Positions 1 to 7,015 of a stretch of DNA of 7,015 bases are shown here, piece after piece. Both the position numbers and the translations under genes were made by a program. The stretch's first letter is position 1, and each line of letters opens with the position of its first letter. This DNA is from Chitinophagaceae bacterium. GTDB lineage: Bacteria; Bacteroidota; Bacteroidia; Chitinophagales; Chitinophagaceae. A model generated the notes under the pieces. The model ran no database searches and was not told where the DNA came from. It was given only the letters and a program-made list of their open reading frames with translations. The DNA lies in the NCBI GenBank assembly GCA_016710745.1, contig JADJVB010000009.1:1-7015 (forward strand), written 5' to 3'.

Positions 1-320
1 TACCAGGTGCAGGTAACCGACACCAATAGCTGCTCATCGTTCTCGAACGCGGTAGTAGTAACCGGATTAAATGATATAAGCGCCGAGGATATGGTAGTTT
101 ACCCTAACCCGCTTTCGGGTGGTAACTGGATGCTGAACGCAACGCCTGCACTTATTGGGTACTACTAGTACGTATTTACAATAACGAAGGCCAGATAGTA
201 TACCAAAGCGAGATACGCAGCCAACAAATGGAAATTGAAGCCGAACTGGCACGTGGTGTTTACTTCTTAAAAATTAACTCAGGCCAAAGCTCGTTTACCC
301 GCAAATTGATAAAGCTATAA
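1..320 (+). CDS. 3' end of a secreted protein with a T9SS C-terminal sorting domain
   Basis: This is the C-terminal part of a longer exported protein whose 5' end lies left of the window. The first reading frame starts at base 1 and contains an Ig/PKD-like tail (VQVTDTNSCSSFSNAVVV), then a linker and the motif VVYPNPLSGGNW. This motif is the start of a type A sorting domain (por secretion tail). After a shift to the third frame near 157-166, the domain continues with VRIYNNEGQIVYQSEI, LARGVYFLKI and ends in SFTRKLIKL, stop at 318-320. YPNP, the G-x-hydrophobic-Y centre, GVYF and the terminal K-hydrophobic-KL are the typical blocks of this roughly 80-residue domain. It directs the protein through the type IX secretion system of Bacteroidota to the cell surface. 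The shift is repaired by one extra G in the GGG run at 157-159 (GGGGTACTA), so I take it as sequencing error. The function of the passenger protein cannot be told from this fragment. Confidence 0.87.
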
Positions 321-341
321 GCTAATAGCTAACTACAAATA

Positions 342-377
342 AAAACGCCTCCCGACAAACTTGTCGGGAGGCGTTTT
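342..377. terminator. Bidirectional intrinsic terminator between converging genes
   Basis: There is a perfect 16-bp inverted repeat: AAAACGCCTCCCGACA at 342-357 pairs with TGTCGGGAGGCGTTTT at 362-377 around a 4-base loop (AACT). The GC-rich core is flanked by A-run and T-run arms, so the transcript from either strand ends in a stem followed by U residues. It lies 21 bases after the plus-strand stop at 320 and 44 bases after the minus-strand stop at 422, as expected for a shared rho-independent terminator of two converging genes. Confidence 0.95.
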
Positions 378-421
378 ATTTACCGCATAATTCATCCGAT
401 GAATACCGAAGGCAACCTAGC

Positions 422-737
422 TTATAATATCACAGGATCGATGAAGCAGGGGCTGCGCACAAACTCATCTTCGGTTCCATCCATATAAACCACGCGCACG
501 TAAACCTTGGTGCCGGGCTCATAGTCCTTCATAATAATGGTTTTCTTATTGTCCGAAATCTTGCCGTTAATGGGCGTGCATTCTTTATAAAAAGCAGCTC
601 TTTAATTTCCTTAGCCGGTTGCTTCAGGTATATCTGGTAATCAAACCGGGGCAGGCCACTATCCTTATTATCGGTTTGCGCAAAGCAAACAGCACTCATA
701 AAAAGTAAGGGAACAGAAAGCAAAGATAGCAGCCCAT
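422..737 (-). CDS. Small secreted protein, unknown function (about 105 aa, frameshifted)
   Basis: I do not recognise a family. The open frame shows a signal peptide core, LLSLLSVPLLFMSAVCFAQ, with a likely signal peptidase I cut near AVCFA-Q. The mature part is about 85 residues and includes LPRFDYQIYLKQPAKEIKEL, then CTPINGKISDNKKTIIMKDY, VYVRVVYMDGTEDEFV and the end FIDPVIL (stop TAA at 422-424). The mature part looks like a small beta-rich periplasmic or surface protein. Two single-base repairs are needed. One G added to the run complementary to 733-735 joins ATG (735-737) to the signal peptide as MGLLSLLS. One base in the A-run at 589-593 joins the halves as KELLFYKECTP. Without the first repair the only in-frame start is TTG at 721-723. 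It is the last gene before the terminator at 342-377. The reading frame is well supported; the function is unknown. Confidence 0.65.
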
Positions 738-794
738 GTTATAAAGATAGTAAAGCAAATGGCGCAGAGCAAATGAAGTTTTGAAAGCTATCTG

Positions 795-1096
795 TCATGC
801 AAAGGAATTAATTATCGACTCCAAATCTTCATTAGATTCAAAACCATTGATAAAACGGTAAGCGATTCCATTTCCCAGGCATCTCTCCAACCACTTAGGC
901 TTTCATTCTGGAGTCAATGGACGCTTTCGATATCTTATCGACACCAAAAACTCTTTTAAATCTAAAACGCATTCCTCCAACTCAACAATCTGACCGGGCC
1001 AGTCATTCATAGATTCTAATAAAAGCTCAGCCTTTCTGCTTTTGCAGAAATTGTATCGGCTGAAGCTATTTCTTGCAATCTATCCGTAGTTATCAT
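795..1096 (-). CDS. Small unrecognised protein (about 100 aa, several frameshifts)
   Basis: A protein-like reading runs leftward from ATG at 1094-1096: MITTDRLQEIASADTISAKA, a shift near 1030 (missing base in AGCC), then ELLLESMNDWPGQIVELEEC and VLDLK. After another shift near 965 it reads VFGVDKISKASIDSRMKA, and after one near 906-910 it reads KWLERCLGNGIAYRFINGFE and SNEDLESIINSFA with a TGA stop at 795-797. Read without the middle shift, the frame meets a TGA at 903-905, but the alternative frame gives better protein-like sequence there. The product is an acidic, helix-rich, probably cytoplasmic protein with no signal peptide or membrane segment. I know no family for it. It lies between the transglycosylase gene (gap 73) and the small secreted protein gene (gap 57), all on the same strand. 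It could also be a decayed remnant. The coding call is moderate and the exact sequence uncertain. Confidence 0.5.
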
Positions 1097-1143
1097 TACA
1101 AAAGCTATTTATCTTTGCGGTTGAATACATTCTCCTGCCTTTA

Positions 1144-1159
1144 CCTCCGTGTCTCCGTG
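1144..1159. repeat. Intergenic CTCCGTGTCTCCGTG-type element
   Basis: The short gap between the minus-strand genes at 795-1096 and 1170-3083 contains CCTCCGTGTCTCCGTG, an imperfect tandem of the unit CTCCGTGT. From general knowledge, similar low-complexity phrases (CTCTGTG/CTCCGTG units) occur in intergenic DNA of many bacteria. A looser relative is present in another intergenic gap of this window at 6019-6050. No function is shown, and this is a weak repeat call. Confidence 0.35.
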
Positions 1160-1169
1160 CGAACCTGTA

Positions 1170-3083
1170 TTATTCCTCTTCCACCGCCTCCGGCATCAAC
1201 GTATCATTCGGCATTATCATCCTAAGCGCAGGGCCTTTTAGTTTTACATCGGGCCGGAAACCGGTGGTATCGGCAGCGCTTATCCAGCCTTTAAAGGCCA
1301 TACGCCCCGTTAAAATGCGGAAGTAATCATCCAGGTAATCTTTCAAATTACCCTCTTTATCAAACTGGTATTTAAAATATTTGGGGCGGGGTATAATTCC
1401 CGGCTAAAAAAAATGCTCTCCTGCAAGGTTAGCTGCGAGGGCTGTTTATTAAAGTAAAAACGTGCCGCCTCACCAATACCATATACGTTAGGCCCCATTC
1501 AATCACGTTCAGGTAAACTTCAGCATCCGCTCTTTGGGCACCAGCCTAAGGTTTTCTATCAGGTAAACGCATTAAAGCCTCTTCGGCTTTGCGCGATACG
1601 GTTTTATCGCGGCAAAAAAACATTCTTCACTAACTGCATGCTAATAGTGCTGCCGCCACGGGCAAACCTTCGCTCCTTATAATTCTTTACTATCGACTCG
1701 CGAAAGGCCTCCGGCAAAAACCCACGGTGCAGCATAAAAGAGGGGTCTTCGGATTGTAGCACACTTTTAACTAAATAATCGCTAATGCGGTTAAGCGGCG
1801 TAAACATCGGGTTCTCCTCCCCTACCTGTATGTTCCTTACAAAACGGTCTTTATCGTAAGCCTGGTAGGTGAACGACCCGTTCATACGCGCATAGTTTTC
1901 AGCGCCGTAATGCCGGATACCAAAATCTTTTTTTGGTTAAGGCCGAATTGAAAATCAGAGAATCGGGGTTACGGGTGTTAATTTGAAAAATAAATCGTAA
2001 GCCAGCGAACCGGTGCAGCTAATTCCTTTTAACGTATTAAACATCCCTTTGGGCAGGCCATTAAAAAAAGTATCACTAACCGTTTGCGGCATGTGCGCAC
2101 TAATTGTAAAAACCGAATCGGCTGTTGTGCTGTAATTTGCAAAAACATTCGTGGTTATGCCCTGCATGGTTATAACCGACGATGAATCCAACTCTACAAA
2201 ATTATCGCCCACTTTTAGTTTACCATTAAAGCCCGCCCGCTCAAATACCACATCATCATTGGCCAACCGCCAATGATTAAAATGAAAGTTCTCTACTGTT
2301 ACCTTTGTAGTTATTTGCAATTCGCTGCCACTATCATCAAAAGCTATAGAGGCATCTATCTTTTTAAAGCAACTCTTTACTTTACCCTGCCGGTTTAAAA
2401 AAGGGCAAATAAATATTAGTCGCATTGCTGCGCTCTGCCACAAAATGATAATCGCGGGTTTTCTTTATCACTTCGCCACTAAGCACTATTGTATCTTTGC
2501 GCCCAGTTTCAATGCGTCCCAAAAAACAGGCGTTTATCAAAAGCCAGCTTGGAGTACGTAAACATTTTCGACGCCCGCTGTATCCTCATATACCAACTGC
2601 ACGTTCTGCAAAGTAAAGGCCGTGTTTAGCAACCTAAACAACCTTCCCTTTAAAGCATTCGCCTTCTTTCTGTAGGTAGTTTCCCGCCCGTCTTTGAAGG
2701 TGCCGCGCTACTTCTCTAGTTTATCGAGTCAATATTATTTCTGCCAGGCAGGTTGTAAATGGTAAACAGCGCATCTTGCAGTTGAATATCATCAAACCCA
2801 ATTTTGCCAGTAAGTAAATCGGTTATAGCCAGGTTAAGGGTTAAGCTTTTAATGCGGGCCAAGGGTATCGCCCTGCAATGGGCTGAGGGTACGATTCTAA
2901 AGCCACTTCATCAAAGCCCGAAAAACGAACCGATTGCGCATTTAGCTGAACCCCATACGAGCGCGCGCTTGCCTGCGCCTTTGCAAAGGCGCTTTGCAGC
3001 AACGTATTGCGGAAAACAAAAATAAAATCAAAAAGCGCAGCGGTATTACCAGGTAAAGCATACCAACGTTTATTAATCTTCAC
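1170..3083 (-). CDS. Membrane-anchored GT51 peptidoglycan transglycosylase (frameshifted)
   Basis: The product of about 640 aa polymerises lipid II into glycan strands outside the inner membrane. The start is GTG at 3081-3083 (VKINKRWYALPG), followed by a hydrophobic anchor, then LLQSAFAKAQA and about 380 residues of beta-rich sequence (for example DNFVELDSSSVITMQGITTN). This stretch resembles the AsmA/DUF748-like N-terminal half of Bacteroidota transglycosylases. The C-terminal third holds the GT51 blocks: SEDPSFMLHRGF (catalytic Glu at 1748-1750), RGGSTISMQLVKN (1622-1660), SRKAEEALM (RKAEE at 1579-1593, second catalytic Glu), ERMLEVYLNVIEWGPN and VYGIGEAARFYF (around 1455-1490). It ends in MPEAVEEE, stop at 1170-1172. 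No penicillin-binding transpeptidase motif (SxxK, KTG) follows, so it is a monofunctional type. It starts 9 bases after the TPR gene stop, which indicates an operon. At least ten indels split the frame, many in homopolymers, for example the C-run at 1493-1496. Motif order and completeness argue against decay. Confidence 0.92.
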
Positions 3084-3092
3084 TGCGCTAAT

Positions 3093-5414
3093 TTAAATAA
3101 CCGGTGGTATTTTTGCTACAACCGGCGCCCCCACCAACTGGTTATACTTCGCCTGGTATTGTTCAGCCAGCGCAATATTTCCCTTCATGCGGTAGCTTAC
3201 CGCCAGGTTACCATAAGCCGCCGGATAAGGCAGGGGTTAAACCTCTATCAGCTTCAAGGAAGGTAATAGCCTCATCATAGCGCCCGCTAAGTCCGTAAGC
3301 AACGCCTAAATCTTCATAGTATAATTCAACCTTAGGGTTAGTAGCCACCGCTTTATTTAAATAAACAATAGCCATATCAAAGTTATGGGCCACCTTACCA
3401 AAGCCGGTGCCCACCTGGTAATAGTCGGCAGCACTTACAGCCCTTATCTCTCCCCTTTTTCAGCCAGCACTCAACCGAGTCGGGCTGATTTAATTTGGCA
3501 TATACCTGCGCTAATAAATAACGGCACTCTACCTGCTCGGGCTTTACGGCAAAGGCACGCAGCAAGGCGTCTTTTGCTTTAGCCGGTTGGTTACTTTCGT
3601 TATATACTATACCCAGGTTAAAGTCGGCATCGTAATAGCCGCCCACCCTAAACTTGCTGGCGTGTTCGTAAATAGGTATTACCTGCTCTGGCTTATAGTA
3701 GCGCTTATAAACTGCATTACCCAACAGCAACCAGGCATTGCTATGGTTTGGGTAGTCCTTTATAGCCTCGTTTATGGGCTATAGAAGAATCTAAAAACAA
3801 AAACCGCAACGATGAATCGGGCAGCATATTGATGGTGTTCAGTTCATCGTTAGTTATGTTGCCGTTCAAATCTTTAAGAAAGGATTTAATCATACCACTG
3901 TCGCGCAGCGCTCTAATATCCGAATCGGCCGCCTTGGTTAAATCGCCCCCTAAAGAGGTTTGTATTTTAGCCGAGTTAGGGCTGTATTTGGCGCGGAACA
4001 GGGTAAAACTATCTTTCCAATCGTAGTTGCGCAAATGTTTTAACCGAGTATAACGCTAATACCACAACAAAAAGCCCAACACTAAATTAGGTGCCAGCTT
4101 AAATCTATCCTTGCTTGCTATAAGCAAATAGGCTAGCAAAATGCAGAAAGCCCAGCGAGCCTACGTATATAAAACGCTCGTTCATATACCCCCTACCGTA
4201 AACAGCATGCTGCTGGCTACTGAGAACGTTACGAAGTAAACAGGATGCCCAAAGGCCGCTACCGATTTTTTGCAGGTTAAGTGCTGCATAAACAAGGGCA
4301 CCTATGGTTACTATAATAGATAACCAACCATGGACTATCGAACCCAAGGTAAGGCACCTGGTTAAAGTAGTAATCGTGCGTAAGGGGTGCGGCACCAGCA
4401 TTAATATATAATAGCGAAGGAAAGTGTAGATGGTAGGTGCCGTAGTGGATAGAAAACTCGTTATAAGGCGCTACAAAAGGGTTATTCAAAATCTCAGGCG
4501 ACTCATCTTTCAATCCGGCATGGGTATACATACTGCGCAGCACCAAAAACGATGCAATGGGAATAAGGTATGGGCCTAGGTAAGCAAGTAATCTTTTTTT
4601 TTGCCTTTGGTAAAAAGTAATAGGTAAGCGGTATATTGGCAAAAAAAAAGTAATGGCGTTTTTCTTTACTAAGCAGGGCTATAAAATAAATAACCACACC
4701 CCAAATAAGATGGACTATGTTTTTATGCTTTTACATACTTAATAGAAGCCAGCAGGGTGAGCAAGCTACAGCATACACATTACCTCATCGCGCCCTTAAT
4801 GTTGGCCACGGCCTCGGTGTGCAATGGGTGCGCAGCATATAAAAGCGTAGCAAAAAAGCAACGCCTAAATCGCCAAAAGGTGTTTTTTTATGCTATACTT
4901 TTTAGGTATAACCAATTGCAGTATAAAAAGCAGCACGCAGGTAGCGCAAACAGCACCACGTTGGTTGCCGTGGCTACATAGGTGCCAGGTAAGGGTCGGC
5001 ATCGGTCATTATAATATTCTTCTCGTCTATTACATCGCGCTTATCGCCACGCACTTTTCTTACTATTTCATATTCCACAGCTAGTGAGGTCTGCTCAGCG
5101 GACGGTAACGGCCACCGCTTACCAGCTTGGCGCCGCGTTCGCCAAAAAGCCTCAAACATATCGTGCGTAAAGTGGTCTTTAACACCACCAAAAGCCTTTT
5201 GGTAAACTTGTTATCGGTTACCACTATGGTATCGTCTATTGCATAGCGGTTCCAAAGCGTATTGAATAAAGCATGCAGGTAAACACAAAAAATGAAAAAT
5301 GTAAAAGGCATAGCCGGGTAACTGGTAAGCGGGTTTTGTTGCAGGGGTTTCTGCCACTGCTTTAGCTGCCTGTACCTGGTTATCGGTATTCTGTCGTTTA
5401 TTTTGCTTGGCCAC
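3093..5414 (-). CDS. TMTC/PMT-like membrane glycosyltransferase (GT-C) fused to TPR repeats (frameshifted)
   Basis: This is a large inner-membrane protein of about 770 aa. The start is GTG at 5412-5414 (VAKQNKRQN), with an in-frame TGA four codons upstream. After a basic, Ala/Pro-rich tail come the first membrane segment (LPGYAFYIF) and NTLWNRYAIDDTIVVTDN, whose DD pair (5231-5236) sits where GT-C enzymes carry their catalytic acidic motif. Next are RGAKLVSGGRYRPLS, NIIMTDADPYL, HPLHTEAVANIKG (HPLHTE at 4813-4830), a run of hydrophobic segments, PLTHDYYFNQVPYLG, MNERFIYVGSLGF (4147-4185) and RNYDWKDSFTLFRA. These blocks match TMTC/DUF1736-type proteins and their Bacteroidota relatives, often annotated only as TPR proteins. 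The C-terminal 250 or so residues form TPR helices, for example AWLLLGNAVYKRYYKPEQVI, YYDADFNLGIVYNESNQPAK and YEDLGVAYGLSGRYDEAITF, ending in KIPPVI (stop 3093-3095). The likely role is transfer of a lipid-linked sugar to protein or envelope glycan, with TPRs binding a partner; this is inferred from family. Many indels break the frame, especially at 4690-4980. Confidence 0.8.
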
Positions 5415-5450
5415 AGTAAATCAATTTTTGCCGCCAAAAAAGCAAAAGAG

Positions 5451-5988
5451 TTAAGTAGTGCGCAACTTCTTTATCGACCAGGCCACGGCAAACACTATGG
5501 CAGAGGGTATCCACACCCATATAAACTCGCTTTTATTACCCGCCAGCCCCATTCACTAAAAACTTTACCACCCCAATGGGCGAAACCTTAATAGGCCGGA
5601 AGGGGGAAGAAATAGCGGGTATTATCAAAGGGCGAAAAGGCGACGCCCAGGCCGCCCGTGGTCATAGCATCTAAAATGGCATGCGAGGCCGCAGCCAAAA
5701 GAAAAAGCCCAGCAGGGCAAACCAGCGCCGGCTCCATGGTTTTTCCTCGCCATAAAAAGTAGGTAACCGCCAACGCCAGCAGCGCAGCAAAAAAGAAAGA
5801 GATGCGTTATACCCCCGGTGGCCAAAACACGCTGGCGTATTCTACCCCCAGTTTAAATCCTATTGCATCGGCATCGGTATTACGGCGCAAAACATACCCA
5901 GCAGCCAAAATTTCTTATCTATTTTTTCAATAAACGATGCTTTGCCAATGGCTATAGCTGCTATTGCGTGCGAAAATGCTGAGGCCAT
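5451..5988 (-). CDS. YdjM-type membrane metal-dependent hydrolase (PF04307), frameshifted
   Basis: The product is a small integral membrane protein of about 180 aa from the LexA-binding, inner-membrane-associated putative hydrolase family. The start is ATG at 5986-5988 (MASAFSHAIAAIAIGKA), with the conserved early His. It then shows KKFWLLGMFCAVIPDADAIG (the DAD acidic pair; one G must be restored), GVEYASVFGHRGITHSLFF (HRG-x-THS at about 5800-5820; one G of the GGGGG run is extra), the membrane segment LALAVTYFLW, and SHAILDAMTTGGLGVAFSPF with NTRYFFPFRPIKVSPIG. The end is FIWVWIPSAIVFAVAWSIKK and LRTT, stop at 5451-5453. The His and Asp residues of these motifs are the presumed metal ligands. 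The substrate of this family is not known to me; lipid or envelope metabolism is often assumed. It lies 73 bases after dprA and 36 bases before the GT-C/TPR gene on the same strand, so co-transcription is plausible. About five single-base indels break the frame. Confidence 0.9.
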
Positions 5989-6018
5989 ACAGTTTCTGTT
6001 TAGTTATTTAACGTATTT

Positions 6019-6050
6019 CCTCTGTTTATTGTATTCTCTGTGCTGTCTGT
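6019..6050. repeat. Intergenic CTCTGTG-rich stretch
   Basis: The 73-base gap between dprA and the hydrolase gene contains CCTCTGTTTATTGTATTCTC followed by TGTGCTGTCTGT, a T-rich run with repeated CTSTGT-like units. It loosely resembles the CTCCGTGTCTCCGTG element at 1144-1159 in the next large intergenic gap of the same strand. No hairpin with a T-tail is evident, so I do not call a terminator here. Confidence 0.25.
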
Positions 6051-6061
6051 CAGAGCAATCC

Positions 6062-7015
6062 CTAAACCAACTTATACCGCTTACCCGGCAAAGAAACGAT
6101 TAGATTATTCATTTCCATTTCTAAAAGCGTGGCGGCTAGTGAACTTACGTTCATAGCAGTGCTATCAGCCAGCTCATCAATAGCCAGTTCGTGTTTTCAT
6201 TCAGCAGAGTATATACCACCTGCTCTTCTTCACTTAAATTAAGCGATAGCTGCCTTTGCGCCTTCTTGCCCCCACCTGCTGTTCGCCGCTTACCCAATTC
6301 ATTTCTTTAATTAAATCATCGGCACTTTCAATCATTTTAGCCTTGTAGGTTTTTATAAGAAAGTTGCAACCTGCGCTGAATTTATCTGTAGCTTTTCCCG
6401 GGTAGGCATACACTTCACGGTTATAGCTGTTGGCTATGTTGGCCGTAATTAAAGCGCCTCGCTTTTATAGCGCTCTCCATTACCACTATTGCATCGCACA
6501 TGCCCGATACTATCCGGTTGCCGGCTCAGGGAAGTGAAGGTGCATTTCGTGGAGCGAAGCATATTCAGTAAGCAAACCGCCCTGCTCTACCATTTTTTGC
6601 GGTAGCCGTATGCTGCTTGGGGTAAATGGTATTTAGCCCATGCGCCATTACGCCTACCGTAGGTAAATTATTTTCCATCGCAGCATTATGTGCAGCTATA
6701 TCAATACCGTAAAGCAAGCCCGCTTACAACCAACACATTTTGCGCAGCAAGCTCTTCTACCAATTTCTTCGTAGCCTCCTTTCCATAATCAGTTACCCGT
6801 CGCGTGCCTACCACGCCCACAATTTTTGCAGCGTTCAGGTCCGCACTGCCTTTGTAATAAAGCAACACCGGCGAGTCGCTGCATTCCTTTAACCGCTGGG
6901 GTATTCAGCATCGGTATAAAACAACTGGGCTATGTTATACTTCTCTACAAAAGCAATTCCTTTTCCGGCCTGCTTTAAAATATTCCATTGGCTATGGCAT
7001 CGGCAATAGCCTCGG
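6062..7015 (-). CDS. dprA: DNA-processing protein DprA (5' end outside window, frameshifted)
   Basis: DprA (Smf) binds incoming single-stranded DNA during natural transformation and loads RecA onto it. About 317 codons are visible; the family is usually 360-380 aa, so some 50-60 N-terminal residues lie beyond base 7015. Reading leftward: EAIADAIANGI (helical N-terminal domain), FVEKYNIAQLFYTDAEYP, SPVLLYYKGSADL, then the Rossmann-like core with IVGVVGTRRVTDYGKEA, VLVVSGLAYGIDIAAHNAAM (about 6680-6735), TVGVMAHGLNTIYPKQHTAT, GGLLTEYAS, NRIVSGMCDAIVVMESAIK (NRIVSG at 6502-6519) and ALITANIANSYNREVYAYPG. A winged-helix tail follows: QLSLNLSEEEQVVYTLLNEN, ELAIDELADSTAMNVSSLAA and TLLEMEMNNLIVSLPGKRYK LV, stop at 6062-6064. 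SGLAxGID, the YPxxH block and the NRI...SGALITA-like block are diagnostic. Indels break the frame near 6980, 6898-6901, 6711-6713, 6520-6530, 6460, 6269-6273 and 6190, so this copy looks dead as written but is probably intact in the cell. Confidence 0.95.

Noticed and set aside
67..252. Minus-strand ORF of 61 codons
   Set aside because: It is antisense to the T9SS sorting domain, whose motifs (YPNP, GVYFLKI, KLIKL) establish the plus-strand frame.
742..773. Bacteroidota-type promoter on the minus strand: TTTG (770-773) and TATCTTTA (742-749) with a 20-base spacer
   Set aside because: The spacing is right and the -7 box matches TAnnTTTG at all but one base, but only 4 bases separate it from the proposed ATG at 735-737, leaving no room for a leader. 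It may be real if the true start is further downstream; too uncertain to list.
903..905. In-frame TGA as a true nonsense mutation in the small gene 795-1096
   Set aside because: A neighbouring frame gives more protein-like sequence across this stretch (VFGVDKISKASIDSRMKA), so flanking indels explain the stop better.
1110..1117. Perfect TATCTTTG (-7 box) on the plus strand
   Set aside because: There is no TTTG at a suitable distance upstream and no plus-strand gene follows it.
2804..3582. Plus-strand ORFs at 2804-3025 and 3385-3582
   Set aside because: Both are antisense to well-supported coding sequence (transglycosylase N-terminus and TPR repeats) and show no domain, signal or start context of their own.
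4757..4981. Plus-strand ORF whose translation looks like a lipoprotein signal (LATASVCNGCAAYKS)
   Set aside because: It lies antisense inside the membrane half of the GT-C/TPR gene, whose conserved blocks (HPLHTEAVANIKG) are read on the minus strand here. The hydrophobic look is a mirror of membrane-segment codons.
1170..7015. Programmed frameshifting or recoding as the cause of the split frames
   Set aside because: There are dozens of breaks in all genes with both gains and losses, no recurring slippery heptamer with a downstream structure, and the breaks fall at ordinary homopolymers.
1..7015. A novel defence, mobile or phage system
   Set aside because: No transposase, integrase, nuclease, reverse transcriptase, toxin-antitoxin pair, direct-repeat array or terminal inverted repeats could be found on either strand; the genes are ordinary chromosomal envelope and DNA-uptake genes.

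Overview
The window looks like chromosomal DNA of a Bacteroidota bacterium, most likely a Sphingobacteriaceae member (Mucilaginibacter/Pedobacter-like). The evidence is a type IX secretion C-terminal sorting domain at the left end, weak or absent Shine-Dalgarno sequences, and protein fragments that resemble families I know from that group. The placement comes from recall, not from a search.

The sequence is full of small indels, most of them a missing or extra base in a short homopolymer. Every protein gene is broken into pieces of roughly 20-160 codons, yet the pieces join in order into complete, motif-bearing family members when single bases are restored. All genes are affected, including the normally conserved dprA. 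I therefore read the frameshifts as sequencing or assembly error, not gene decay. Coordinates below span the reconstructed genes, and lengths in residues are approximate.

Layout: (1) 1-320, plus strand: 3' end of a secreted protein with a T9SS sorting domain. (2) 342-377: a strong, symmetric terminator hairpin between converging genes. (3) 422-737, minus: small secreted protein of unknown function. (4) 795-1096, minus: small unrecognised protein of about 100 codons. (5) 1170-3083, minus: membrane-anchored GT51 peptidoglycan transglycosylase with a long N-terminal region and no visible transpeptidase domain. (6) 3093-5414, minus: large protein with a multi-spanning TMTC/PMT-like (GT-C) membrane half and a C-terminal TPR half. 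(7) 5451-5988, minus: YdjM-type (PF04307) membrane metal-dependent hydrolase. (8) 6062-7015, minus: dprA, with its 5' end beyond the window.

Genes 8 to 5 run in the same direction with gaps of 73, 36 and 9 bases, so the TPR and transglycosylase genes are very probably co-transcribed and the hydrolase may join them. Both proteins of the tight pair act at the cell envelope: one builds glycan strands and the other is probably a membrane glycosyltransferase or protein-modification enzyme. I found no tRNA, rRNA, CRISPR array, insertion sequence or phage gene, and nothing that supports a new defence or mobile system. The points of most interest are the TMTC-like gene, its tight coupling to the transglycosylase, and two unassigned small genes.
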